A DNA stretch of 64,000 nt from Mantamonas sphyraenae. Its lineage: Eukaryota > CRuMs > Mantamonadidae. The notes under the pieces were generated by a model. That model was given only the letters and a program-made list of their open reading frames with translations. It did no database searches and was not told where the DNA came from. The stretch lies in NCBI GenBank assembly GCA_026936335.1, contig JAPMXV010000005.1:186001-250000 (forward strand). Direction: 5' to 3'. The position numbers and the translations under genes are program-made. This document shows, in pieces, positions 49,537 to 60,850 of the stretch (its first letter is position 1; each line of letters starts with the position of its first letter).

Positions 49537-52500
49537 TTACGAGCGTTGCTGCAGGAATGGATTCTGCATGTCCTTTGCTTTGATCACCTGCTGGGTTTGT
49601 TGTTGCTGCTGCGACTGTTGCACCTGCTGGGTTTGTTGTTGCTGCTGCTTGGCCATGCTGCTCCCCACCGAGTCTGTGTTGGCATTGGGTGAGATGCTGC
49701 TGACTGTTCCTGTGCCAGTGCTGTTGACCTCCAGGAACGGGTTGGACTTTTTCGTCTTGCGCTTGATGCGCCCGCTTTGCGATCCCTGCTGCTGTTGGGA
49801 GCCCACCACGCCGTTCAGCTGCTGTTGGAGGTGTCCGTTGGAGGCAGAGCTGGGGCTGCGCGGCGGCAATTCTTCCACGGACATGCTGTGCTGGTTGTTC
49901 AGCAGGCCATTGTTGCTGTGGTTGGTGTCGATCATGACATTGAGGCCACTCTGGCCTTGTCCCTGGCCCTGGTTCTGCTGTTGCTGCGTGCTGTTGATTT
50001 CCTTGGCTGAATTCGACCTGCCCATGCCTGCGTTGCCGCTGCCACCAAACGTATTGTCGTCGTCGTCCACAGACAGCATCGAGTCCAGGGATCCCGACAG
50101 TGTGTGGCTGTTGCCCAGGCTGCTGCTTCCCAAACTGCCCGTGTGGTGGTTGGCATGGCTGCCGTTGTTGGCGCCGCCAAACGAGCTGGTGTAGCTGCTG
50201 CCACGTCGCTGTCCATCGGAAATGGGGCGTGGGTCAGATCCCGTGCCATCCATGGACATCTGCGTGCGCAAGGGCATGGAGGGACGCCTGTGCATGTTTG
50301 CCCCAATGGGTGGCCCCGTGGACGGGTTCATCTGTGCGGCAGACACGCGATCCCTCATCTTGCGCTTCTGGTCCTCAATGAACTGTTCGCTCTCCTTGCG
50401 CATCTCCGAGGCCACCTCGGCAATGGCTGCGTTGCCTTCGGCCAATTGGGCGCTGTTGATGATCCCCTGCTGGTACTGGGTGTTGAGCTTGTCGCGCGCG
50501 TTCTCCACCAGCTTCTCCACACTCACGTCCGGTTGCTGGGCAAAGGCAGAGCGCATGCCATTCACCGTGCGTGAGTTGGACATGATGCGAGGCTGCAACA
50601 CCATCGTGCGGTTGTACATCTTGTCGTTGCGTTCCTGCGGCTCCTCCAGCGCTACCAGCGACACGTCGATGGCGTGCTCGGCAAACGTGGGCAACGTACG
50701 CGACAGTTCCACACTTTCGTTCGATGGCAGCGAGGGACGCTTTGTGTGCACCACCTGTGTGGCACCGCCCTGGCCACCGTTTGGTTGTTGTTGTCCTTGG
50801 CTGCCTGGAGTGGGGCTTGTGGCGTTGGTGTTGTTGTTGTGCATCTGCCCTGCATCCAGAACAAACCCGTCGTTCATCAGTTGCTGGTGCGATGCCTGTT
50901 GCGGTGTCTGCCTGGGTGTCTGGTATGCGTTGTTGTTGTTGTTGTTGGTTTGTGGTGTCTGCTGCTGCGTGCTGTCCGCTGCCCCTGTGGTTGATCCTGT
51001 GCCTGCGCCGTTGTTGTCGAACGGATTGCCCACGTTGTTGTTGGGTGTCTGCTGGGTGGCACTGCTTTCCATCTGTGGTGTGGTTGCGCTCACTCCCGGG
51101 TTTGGTGAGGCCTGTACATGGTCGGACGTTGCCGATGATGATGATGATGATGATGTTGATGTTGAGGAGGATGTTGCTGCTGCCACCTGTTCCTCCGTTG
51201 TCGATTGCTGCTCCGTGTTCTGCTGCTGCTGCTGCTCCTCTTGTTGCTGTACTTGCTCTTGAGTGCTCTTGGTGCTGGACGACGGCTGTGTCGGGCTGTC
51301 ACTGTCACTGCCGCTTCCCTTGCTGCTGTCGTCGTTGGCGTTCTCCTCTGCTTCGATCTCATCCAGCGCCGCGTGCGTTCCCTGAAAGATGACCGTTTCG
51401 ATGAGATCCTCCGCCACTTCGGGTAGCCTGAACTCGGAGGCCAGCTCGCGTGCAATGTCCGCCGGCGTGTCCTCCTCAATCATGTACTCAAAGGTAAACT
51501 TGTCCCACTGCGAGTCCTCCTCCACCTGCCGCATGCCAAACTCCAACGTCAGCTTGTCCTCCGACTCCAGGTACGACGTCAGCTTCACTTCAAACCCGTT
51601 CTCCTCCGTCTTGATCTTGGCCAGTTGGGCAGGCGACGAGTGGTTCTCCGTGCTCGGCGTGTTTGTGCTCGCGTTTGACTCGTCGTCTGTGCTGTTGGAA
51701 AACGAGCCACGTGCAATCAGCGTCTCCTCCAGCGTCAACGTCGCGTTGACAGGATTCTCCGCTGTGCTGCTCCCGTTGCCTGCGTTGCCTGCGTCGCCGT
51801 TGCTCTCTTTTGTTGTTGCGGTGGCGGTGGCCGTGCTCTGGTTCTGGCTCTGATTCTGATTCTGTGTCTCGGCGGTCGCTGCTGTGCTGGAGCCTGTGTT
51901 GTTGAGAATGGCTGCGTGCGGGACACCCGACGGCGTCGCGGTTGCGTCGCCTCCACTTGACACTGCCGCGGCAATGCCCCCCGGTGTGTGGTTGTGGTTG
52001 TCCCCGTGTTGCTGTTGGTGTTGCTATTGGTGTTGTTGGTGTTGCTGCTCTGTGTGCTCGTGTTGCTTCCGGTGCTGTTCTCCGACTGGAGGGCATTGCG
52101 CTCATTGCCCGTGTCGTTGTTTCCACCGTTGCCACCATTGTTGTTGTTCTCCTCCTGTTGCTGCCGTGTCTGCTGTGCCTCGATGGCGGCCGTGGCCACC
52201 ACTGCGTCTTCCTTCAGTCCGTCCTCCTGCTGTGCTGAGCTCGACCGCACAATTTCCAGGATCTGTGCACCCGACGCCGCCAGTGCCATCAGTGTCTTTG
52301 GGTCTGCGTCTTCCACCTGCACCTGACCCTGTCCGCTGGCTTCGCCCTCGTTCAGGCTGGCCGCAAAGCGGGACTCCATCTCCTCCTCAGACAGCAGGTC
52401 CACGGGGTCGTTGCTGGTCATGTCGTCAAAGAAGGGATGGGACAGCAGCTCGACGGCGGACAGGCGTTCCGCGCGGTCGCACAGGCACAACGCAATGAAG

Positions 52501-53972
52501 CTGCGCACTTCGCTGTTGCCAATGCGGTACAGGCATCGCGGCTTCTGCCCACTCAGCACCTTTTTGAACACCTGCGCATAGTTGGCACACTCCAGGTACG
52601 GGTACTCTTGCGTAATCATCTCCAGCATGCTCATTCCAAACGCGTAAATGTCCACCTTGCTATCGTAGTTCTCGTCCAGCAACTCTGGCGCCATGAACTC
52701 CGGTGTGCCTGTGTGTGTGTGTGTGTGGGTGGGTGTGGGTGGGTGTGTTGATACATACCACGAGCGTGTGTGTGCGCATCTGTGTCAGTAATCCCTCTGC
52801 CATCCATACCACGCCTCTCTATGCGTCGCAAACAGCCAGGGCAAACGCTTTCCGCCTCATGCGCCGGATTCTCGTGAAAAAACGCGCTTTGCTCTTGTGC
52901 ATCGCCGCGTGGCCTTCCGCTGCAGGCCTTTGCCACTCCACACGCCCTCCCACATCCCGCTCAAATGTCTCCGGCACCCACTGTGCCTGTCCATGTCCAC
53001 TGCACCCTCCCAAGCCGCCTGCCAGCGCCTTTGTCCGGTGTTTTCGTCCTTTGCCCTCGCCTTCCTCTCTCAGCCGCCTCTCTTGGCTGCCTCACGAAAA
53101 AAAAACAAGAATGAACGTACCGATCACACTCTGCGCACGAGACTCGTGAATCTCCGAGCTGAGACCAAAGTCACCGATCTTGACGGAGCCGGAGGAGCCG
53201 TTGACAAAGATGTTCTCACACTTGAGATCACGGTGCACAATGGGCGGATTCAGGCCGTGCAGATACTTGAGACCCGACAGGATTTGGCGCGACCACTTCT
53301 TAATCACCTTTAGCTTGATCTGCGAGCCCTTTTTCTCCACGAAACTGTGCACAATGTACCTCTGCGTGTCAGTGTGTCTTTCGTCCGCTTCTTGCACGTC
53401 TGCAATCCGGCCGTTGCGCCTGTGTTTGCGCAGGGCTGCCTTCACTCCAAAAAAAACAGCCTCGCCGCGGCTAGAAAAGGGCCTACCTCTTCAGCGTGCC
53501 GCCTGCCATGATCTCGGTAATGAACACACAGACGTTGGCTGCCTCGTCGTACCAGCTGCCGTAGAAGTTGAGGATGTTCTCATGATCCAGCTGCTGCAGC
53601 AGGCGAATCTCCCTCACGATGCTGGCTTTCTCGTCCTCCGAAAAGCGGTCCAGCTTCACCTGGTTCCACGCCACCTCAATGCCCTCCTCCAGGTCCAGTG
53701 CCTTGTACACCACCTTGAAGGAGCCCTTGCCCAGCTGGACATCCAACTGTGTGATCCCGGTCGTGTGTGGATGGACCTCTGTGTCAGGATTTTCGTCCTC
53801 TTTGCCTCGCTCAACCCCACCCTCCGTTTTTGCCCGCCTACCTTCATGTACCGGCCCTTGGGATCGGTTTGAGTCTGTGTGTGTGCGGTCAGTGTGCGAT
53901 GGGTGCGGATCGCATGTGTGCCCGTGTCAGAGGAGATGCCGGTCCGTCGCCTGTGGGGCCGCAACGTACCAT
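49537..53972 (-). CDS. WNK: WNK-family serine/threonine kinase with long Gln/Asn-rich tail
   Basis: WNK kinases control ion transport and cell volume through downstream OSR1/SPAK-type kinases. Five exons: 53970-53972 (ATG alone), 53842-53874 (33 nt), 53487-53746, 53121-53359 and 49537-52708; about 1235 residues after one frame break. [20 protein letters not shown] begins the kinase; Lys23 in GSFKVVY is the WNK-specific catalytic lysine in strand 2. The usual strand-3 lysine position is Asn40 (VAWNQV; animal WNKs have Cys). Next come [52 protein letters not shown] and a WNK-type C-lobe. Past the kinase lies a PF2/OSR1_C-like segment ([23 protein letters not shown]), then Ser/Gln/Asn low complexity. 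Near 51977-51990 (next to a C6 run) the frame is one base short: TGTTTTT is followed by [13 protein letters not shown] in the shifted frame. Confidence 0.92.
52709..52746. repeat. (GT)n/GGGT simple repeat inside a WNK intron
   Basis: On the coding strand this is an (AC)n run ending directly in the CAG acceptor of the last WNK exon; no ordinary pyrimidine tract is present. Confidence 0.75.
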
Positions 53973-54206
53973 GGTGAGTGAAGGGGTTGGCTTGGGTTGC
54001 CCGTTGCACCCTTGCCCAATTCATTCATCGGAAACTCAACCCAGTGGCAACACACACTGCAGGTGTGTGATTCCGTGTGTGTGTCTCAACCAACTCGACC
54101 ATGGGACGTGTGGGGTTTGAAAAAACCATTCTGATCCACTTGTTCTGTTCTCTTGTCTCCCCCGACCCCCCTTTTGTCCTTCCCCTCCCATTCTACGAAC
54201 CACATT

Positions 54207-55539
54207 TTACGACTTGCGGATGAGACGACGTCCACCCTTGCCTGCTCGCGTGGGCTTCTTGAACGCAGGCTTCTTGGAAGCCACCTGTTCCGGGTGCAAT
54301 GCCTTGAGCAGCTCCTCCTGAGTCAGCTCGTTGCCCTCGGACACCTCCAGCTGAGTGTGTGAGTGTGTGAGTGTGTACGTGTGCCCTCTGTGTGTCAGTG
54401 TGCTTGAAGGATTGGGGAGCCGGGAGCAAGGCCTACCTTCTTGTCGGGGTTGCCTCCTGCAGCTTCGATGGACGACACAACGTTGCCCTTGCAGGTGGAG
54501 TACAGCATGCGCTCGCGAATCTTGGACGCCGTCGGGCAGCTGTACACAAACACTGTGGATGGTAGGCAATATGAGGGAATATGGGTGTGAGTGACGGCGA
54601 GCAAGCGTTTCTCCCCCCCCCCCCTTCCCCCTTTCAAATCAACAAAAACGTACGCAATGACTTGAATGACTCGCCCTCGTAATCGTGCTCGTATCGGTAC
54701 ACAATGTAAAGCGGCGACGACTCATCCACCTTGCCTTCCAGCTCCTCCACGGAGATGCTGCCCGTTTCCTTGAGCTCGATGCTTTCTGCATTGCTATCCA
54801 GGTTCTGTCATCCATACGGACACGTTGCCACTGTGTCAGTTCATACCCAGCCCTCACCCTCCCGTTCGTCGTCCAAAACTCACCAGCAGCACCAGGTTTG
54901 TCTTGGAATCGCCTCCCACACACGAAGCAAGTGCAGCCTGAGCATCGGAGCTCACTGGGAACGTCACAAAGTCACCCGAGCCTGCCGATGACGACACTTG
55001 CGCCGTTTGCTGAATGTGTGTCATGTTCGGCCATGCACAGTGCCTTGTCAGTGTTCTGAAATGAAGAGGGAAATTCTCGCGCTGAGGCAAAAGTCCCAAC
55101 ACCGGTCCTGTGCACATGCTCCACGCCACATCCCAACCCCCCACGCACGCGTTCAACAATGCATGGTTGTACGCGTGGGCCTGGAGACAGCGTAGCATAC
55201 GCATACACATTCTGGATCGGCCACTGGTTGCCATTGTTTTGGAAAATTGAAACAACCCACCTCGGTTTGCCACTGAATCTCTTCCGCCGTCAACGGCTTC
55301 TCCACGTCCTCCTTGTTCATGTCAAACAGGAAGCGGTCGTAGGCAAAGTCCGAGTGCTCAGTGCCGTACATGTTGTGGGCCAGCATGGAGCCCAGTCCCT
55401 TCTTCACCGTGTCCTTTGTGCTGGCGTACAGCATCCTTTCCTTGACCTGCGGTGTGTGGTGTGAGCGAGAGGCCGATGTCTGTGTGGGATTGTGTGTGCA
55501 TGCGTGTGTGACGCGTGCAAAGTAGTGGAACGGATGTGC

Positions 55540-55573
<34 letters not shown>

Positions 55574-55928
55574 GCAGGTCAAAGGGGAGGATTTCTTCAT
55601 CGAGCATCATCGGCGGCGGTGAGAAACGTACGCGGGAACCATCGGGCACCCAGGTCAGCATGGACCAGTTCCACTCGCCCTCTACGTTCTTGTCGTCCAG
55701 GCGCACCACAATGTATGCAGGGATGCACTTTTCCATGGCGTTGAGCACGGCCAGCCAGTCGTTTTCCAAGTCGCCTTCGGCCTTGCCCTTGTGTGTCACC
55801 TTGAGCACGGGGGTGTCACTTGTCACGTCGTCCAGCTCCACCTTGAAGAAGCGAAACTCGTCCGAGGTGCGCATGGAGCCCACTTCACCCTGCAATTCAC
55901 TGTTGAATTCGATACCACCAATCGACAT
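54207..55928 (-). CDS. TWF: Twinfilin, actin-monomer-binding protein with two ADF-H domains
   Basis: Twinfilin sequesters ADP-actin and caps or depolymerises filament ends. Six exons, all in phase: 55632-55928, 55261-55446, 54884-55009, 54654-54804, 54437-54552 and 54207-54350; 339 residues (animal proteins about 350). The first ADF-H domain spans about 1-140: IEFNSELQGEV, AYIVVRLDDKN, EWNWSMLTWVPDGSRVKERMLYAST. The second spans about 175-315: VTFPVSSDAQAAL, LYIVYRYEH, FVYSCPTASKIRERMLYSTC. KxRMLY-type actin-binding motifs occur in both. The C-terminal tail KGGRRLIRKS matches the conserved GKRGIRRLI tail that binds capping protein and phosphoinositides. Every junction rebuilds a conserved segment, so this is one of the most secure models here. 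The introns are rich in GT/CA repeats. Confidence 0.96.
55544..55573. repeat. (GT)n microsatellite in twinfilin intron 1
   Basis: An uninterrupted run of about 14 GT units. It reads as (AC)n on the transcribed strand of twinfilin, within the 185-nt first intron. Confidence 0.85.
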
Positions 55929-56130
55929 GGCCGTGTGTGCGTGTTTGTTGTGCGTTCGCACGTGCAACCGCCCTGTGACACTGGAGCGAGCACCCACGTG
56001 GCATGAAGCGAGTGTCAAAGGTGCTTGGGTGCCCCATCAGAGTGCAGGTGTTGCATTGGGATTCATCCAACTCCATCCAACCCCATCTCTCCACGTCCTG
56101 CCTCTCGTCCCTCTCCCAGGCATTCCCACG

Positions 56131-57084
56131 TCATCGCAACTGTGCTGCATCCAACATCTCATCGTCGTCGTCATCATCATCGCCTGCCACGGTGACGTAG
56201 GCCACCGAGGGCACCCGTGCGCCGTCGTCGAGTTCCAGCAGTGCTTGTGTTTTGGGCACCCGTCGCATCATCCACACCACAATGGCGTTGGGCAACACGT
56301 CCACGAGCACAAAGTACGGCCCCAGTTCTGTAAAGTCCTGCATTGTGGACGCTGCGTTCCAATCCATGTCGCTGGTGAGGGCCAGCGGCGACAGGTGAAA
56401 GTACGCCGTGTTGAGGATGTGTGCTGCACGCACAATCAGGGCGGTGGTCACAATGAAACTCACCACGCCCACGAAACGGATGGCGTTGCCGCGTTTGTGC
56501 AGCTCCTCGCTCATGCTGCGCAGCAGCCAGACGATGCGTGCCCCGTACACGAGAAACACGGCAGCGGCGGCAAAGAACAGAAATGCGTAGTAGTCCAGAA
56601 ACACAACGGCAATGACATCGATGCTGTGTGGGAGCATGAAGAGGAGGATGGTGATGAATGCGGCCACCGTGTACGCAAGCAACTCCGTAATGAGCACCAC
56701 TCGCCGCAACGCAGGCAGGGAGAAGCGACGGCCACGCATGGCGTGGTACAACTCGATCCAATAGCTGACAATGCGAAGGTAGGTGCTGAAGAAGAGCACC
56801 TCACACGTGGTGAGCAGCGCAAATCGTGGCACTGTTGCAACACCCTGAAAGTGCCACAGGATGAAGAACACCGCACGCAGCATAGTGTACAGCGTGTTGA
56901 ACACGTGAAACAGCTTCTGTGTGCTCCATCGTTTCACCGCAGAGTGGATTCGCCACAACAGGCCTGCTGACGACAGCGAGAGCAGGCCGTATGAGATGGG
57001 CAACACATAGAACGTCACCACCGCCAGTGCGCCTCCTCCACTCAGCGATGCCGCACCTGCACTCGTCGTCGTCGTTGTCCACAT
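56131..57084 (-). CDS. Seven-transmembrane protein, possibly THH1/TOM1/TOM3 or GPR137-like
   Basis: A single-exon gene of 317 residues from MWTTTTTSAGAAS (an ATG 42 nt upstream would add 14 residues). Seven hydrophobic segments are clear: VVTFYVLPISYGLLSLSSA, LRAVFFILWHF, ALLTTCEVLFFSTYL, LLAYTVAAFITILLFM, AFLFFAAAAVFLVYG, VVSFIVTTALIVRAA and YFVLVDVLPNAIVVWMM. Loops are short and basic (MRGRRFSLPALRR), and the tail ends in an Asp run (DDDDDDD). The layout and the Arg-rich cytoplasmic loop recall the THH1/TOM1/TOM3 domain, which includes animal GPR137 lysosomal proteins, but I see no unambiguous signature. Head-to-head with the membrin gene (137 bp). Confidence 0.65.
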   Translation of the reverse strand: MWTTTTTSAGAASLSGGGALAVVTFYVLPISYGLLSLSSAGLLWRIHSAVKRWSTQKLFHVFNTLYTMLRAVFFILWHFQGVATVPRFALLTTCEVLFFSTYLRIVSYWIELYHAMRGRRFSLPALRRVVLITELLAYTVAAFITILLFMLPHSIDVIAVVFLDYYAFLFFAAAAVFLVYGARIVWLLRSMSEELHKRGNAIRFVGVVSFIVTTALIVRAAHILNTAYFHLSPLALTSDMDWNAASTMQDFTELGPYFVLVDVLPNAIVVWMMRRVPKTQALLELDDGARVPSVAYVTVAGDDDDDDDEMLDAAQLR

Positions 57085-57221
57085 GCCTGTTTGCACTTGT
57101 ACAAGACAGTCCTGCGCACAACACACAACAATTGGCCTGCGGTGCGCGTGCGCAGCGGGTGCAAATCAAAGCGCACGCATCAACACCGCAACCGAATCCT
57201 CACGTGTCTTTTCCTTCCTTC

Positions 57222-58184
57222 ATGTCACGACGTGTGCGCAACATTGCACCGACCACTGCAGGGCGGACGGTGCAGGCGAGTGGGAACACAAACAACAACG
57301 CGGGTGCCTCAGGGGCGTCTGGGGAGGAAGCAGTCAACTACAGCGCCATGGTGGATCCCAAAGTGCAGGAGGCGTACGACAAGGCACGAAGGCTGGTGTC
57401 CCGCCTCCAGAACGACCTGGCCTCTTGGGATGCAAACCAAAACTCCTCGGAGCCACAGAACATGGAGGAGCAGGAGAGCGACATGCGCAGCAACCTCAAG
57501 CTCCTAGGACAGTACATCCAGGATGTGCAGGCACTGCTTGCCCTGGAAGCTGACGTGCGCCGTGACGCATGGCACAAGTGAGTGCACACACGCACACACG
57601 CACACACACACACACTCATCCACACACAGACGCGCGCGCACACGTGTCGCGCTCGAATTCTCCGTGCGTCATTTTCCGCCCCCGGCACAGCCAGAATCTG
57701 ACATCCCATCGAAACACGACGCAGCAAAATGACACAACTCATCGAACAGGAGCGCTTCCTGCACAACTCACTGGCACGAAGGCAACTGGACAGCGAGCCA
57801 AGCGGGTCGCAAGGACCGTGGGAGGAAAACGGCCCTGAGAATGACGAGGAGGACGACGAACGCAGTATGCTGCTATCTGGAGCCGAGGACAGGAAGTTGG
57901 CAGCCACGTTGTATGAGCAGAAACAGTCGCTGAGTCGTTCCGAACGCTATGTGGACGACTTTCTGAAAATGGGTGCGCAGGCACTGCAGAACCTGACTGA
58001 CCAGCGGGAATCGTTGGGTCGAGCCAACCGCAGTCGCATCAACATCAACCAAATGTTGGGATTGAGCAACTCATTGCTGCGCATGATTGAACGCCGCAAC
58101 TGGGAAGACCGGCTCCTCATTGGTGCTTGCCTTTTCTTTGTCGTCTTTGTCATTGGCTTCCTCGTCTGGCTGTGGCGCATGTGA
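57222..58184 (+). CDS. GOSR2: Membrin/BOS1-type Golgi Qb-SNARE (GOSR2)
   Basis: A SNARE of ER-to-Golgi and intra-Golgi fusion. Two exons, 57222-57577 and 57725-58184, phase 2 join; 271 residues. The acceptor ACGCAG at 57724 was chosen because it alone keeps frame into KMTQLIEQERFLHNSL, continuing a helical heptad pattern. The SNARE core runs from about 180 (RSERYVDDFLKMGAQALQNL) and contains the membrin hallmark NINQMLGLSNSLLRMIERR (animal: ANMLGLSNTVMRLIEKR). A single C-terminal anchor of about 20 residues ends LVWLWRM. The protein is longer than animal membrin (about 212), with the extra residues in the N-terminal region and an acidic linker. The intron carries a (CA)n microsatellite at 57587-57618. 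Its stop is 64 bp from the stop of the golgin CASP gene, so two early Golgi proteins sit tail-to-tail. Confidence 0.93.
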
Positions 58185-58248
58185 TTGCCAAAGCAGGGTC
58201 CTTTCCAGGTGCAAATTTTTCATTCAATTTTCCCCTTCCCGGCGGGAC

Positions 58249-60717
58249 TCACCACCAACTGCCACCGAAAAGCAGTGATGTGGCTGCTGCCTCCGCCCCT
58301 CCTCCTCCTCCTCCTCCTCCCGCTCTCCCACCAGCTGCTGGGGCTGTGTAATGGACGGTGGGACAGCGCACACACGGTTTGCGTGTGGCCATGGTGTACA
58401 AAGTAAACAGGACGAGCAGGTGCAGGAGCACGGCGTAGAAAAACACAAACATCCTCGCTCGCTTGCTGCCCATCACCAGCCGACCCGTTGTCAGCGTCAC
58501 CTTTTCCGCCGTGTTCAGGTTTCCGTACCGCTTTTGCTTCTCCTGCTTGCTGAACTCTGTAAACGGGTTCACGCTGCGTTCGTACAGCTGGGCATACCTT
58601 GACTCTGTGTCACGCGCACGCACCCCCGCACCTGCCTCTGCGTTCGAAAGCATCGACCCAGACACAGCCGACGATGATGATGTTGATGATGACAAGGACG
58701 ATGACCCTGCCATCCCCCCACTGCCTCCCTCTCCCTGCTTCGGGTTGCCGTAGTTCTCCAGAAACTTGATCTTTTCGTACAGGTGCACATTGTCTTGCTC
58801 CAACGCCTCAATCTGACTCTCCTTGCTTCCCAGCATGCTGCGCAGGCCACGTGACTCGCTTTCCAGCTCAAACATCCGCGTGCGGAACCGGTCTCGTTGG
58901 TTGCACACCGCACGCAGCATCGACGCCTCACTCGTCCCGGGATCCTCAGGGTCGGGTCCGTTTGCCGTCTCTGTCGACGTCACCTGGTGCTTGCCTGCTC
59001 CCGATTCCCCTCCTGTCGAATCTTTCCCGCCTGCTGTGTGTGCCGGCACCGACCCTCGCTGCCCGCTTGCAAGATCCTCCTCCAACGAGGCAACCAGCTG
59101 CTTCTGCTCCTCCAGCTCCTGTCGAATCTGTGTCACGTTGCTCTCCAGTCTTTCCACCTCCCCTCGCAGCTCCCCATTCTTCAACCGCAGCGTGGTCAGC
59201 TCCGATGCCTGGGCCCTGTTCTTTTGCACCAGCAAGCGGTGCAACTCGTCTGCTGCTTCGTCGCCCCCGTCGCCTCCCCCGCCCTTTCCATCCGACCCCC
59301 CAGCCCCTTCCTCCTCCTCCTCGTCCCATTGGTCGTATTCCACCGTTTGCAGCATGCGAATCCGTTGTTTCAGCTTGTCCACCGTCTCCTGCGTCGGTCT
59401 TCCTCGCAACTCCTCTTCCAACCCCGCCACTTTCCCCTTCAACTTCTCCTGTGTCTCCTGTGCCTGCCTTCGTTCCCGTTCCATGATCTCTTCTGCCTCC
59501 ATCAGCTTCCCCTGCATCCGAGTCAAGCTGTTTTCGCTTGCATCCAGTTGTCGCTCCAGTTCGCTCACTCGGCCTCCGTCCTCCCCCCGCTCTCCTCCCA
59601 CCATGTCCTCCATCCCTTCCTCCTGTTCCCTCTCCGTGTTCCCATCCATCCCTGTGTGTCTTCCACCCGCCCTTCCCTGTCCCACAGTCCTCCCCTCGGC
59701 TGCCTTGGCCTTTGCCACCGCCAATTCCTCTTCCAACTGTGCCACACGGAACTTGGCCCGTCGCAGGTCCGCATCCACAAGCTCCCGTTCCGACGATCCA
59801 GCCTCCATCTTTTCCTTCCACTCACTCTTCACTTCGTACAGTGCCTGCTGTGCCTGGTCACGTGCCGTCTCTGCTGCGCTCACTTTGTTTCGCAGTTCCG
59901 CCATCTGCCGCTCCAGCTCCTTCTCCCGCCCAGCAACCTCCCCACGCACCTCTCTCACCTCCACCTCCACCTCCTGCCGCCTCTCTGCCAGCCTTGCTTC
60001 CACCATCGCCTCCAGCTCCTTTTCATACCCGTCCAACTTGGCCTGCAGGCCACGAATAGTTACCTCCTGCGATTTCAACTCCCGAAACTCCGCCAAATAC
60101 TCTTGAATCTGTGCCTGCAGCCCTGCGTTCTCCTCCTTCACCCTACGCAGTTCCTCACCTTTCCCCTGTTCCTTCTGTGTGCGTCACCCCCCCCCCCCAC
60201 CCCCGCGGTGTACCATGCATGCATGTGTGCCCCACACCAAATCGGGGTCAGTTTCCCGCCTTGGACCCTTTCCCACTTCTCGTCCCCTTACCTGTGCCTC
60301 TGCCAGCCCATGCACCGGATCCACAGCGTCATTCAACGCTGCATACAGGGTCAGAAACGCCTTTTCCGCGTGTTTGCTTCGCTTCTGCATGGCACTGATC
60401 TCGTTCTGGTACGCCTTCACCAACCCGTCGACCTGATCTCGCTGTTCGTTCTCTTCCAATCCCTTGAATTCCTTTGTGCGTCCAATCAACTCTTTCTTCG
60501 ACGCCATCGTGCGTTCCTTCCACTCTGCAATCTGCATCGCCTGTTGGTCCAGCTCCTCCCGCTGTCCATCCAGGTTGATTTCTGTCGTCGCCGTGTGTCA
60601 GTGTCCGTCAGCCTCCCTCCCCTTCCCGTGCTGCAACCCCTCTCCCCCTCTCTTTCCACACCTACTCTTCCATTGGCTCAATACAGCATCCAAATCCACC
60701 GTGGATGACGCAGACAT
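58249..60717 (-). CDS. CASP: Golgin CASP (Golgi tail-anchored coiled-coil protein, CUX1 alternative product)
   Basis: A Golgi membrane tether with a long coiled coil and a C-terminal anchor. Three exons, in phase: 60666-60717, 60292-60581 and 58249-60174; 755 residues. The N-terminus fits CASP: LDAVLSQWKKINLDGQREEL, then KKELIGRTKEFKGLEENEQ and AYQNEISAMQKRSKHAEKAF. EFRELKSQEVTIRGLQAKL follows. The C-terminal CASP signature is very clear: YAQLYERSVNPFTEFSKQEK, TTGRLVMGSKRARMFVFFYA and LLHLLVLFTLYTM (animal: MYERSVNPFAAFSKRERQRKY and GRLVLSNKMARTIGFFYTLFLH). After the anchor it has an unusual Gly-rich lumenal tail with a Cys pair (CVRC) and a run of Gly encoded by a CTC repeat. It is expressed towards the convergent membrin gene. 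Confidence 0.94.
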
Positions 60718-60850
60718 GATGAACACCCGTTTTTGTTGGCTGGGAGCGGGACATCCCTGCCACTTCCACCTCCCCCCACCCCTCCCCCACACACAACACA
60801 CCACATTTCATCCTCTCCTCCTCCTCCTCCCCCCGCCCCTACCAACCTTC

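Noticed and set aside
57691-57724. Nearer acceptor (GGCACAG at 57690) for membrin exon 2
   Set aside because: It puts the rest of the SNARE out of frame; the ACGCAG at 57724 restores frame and the helical pattern.
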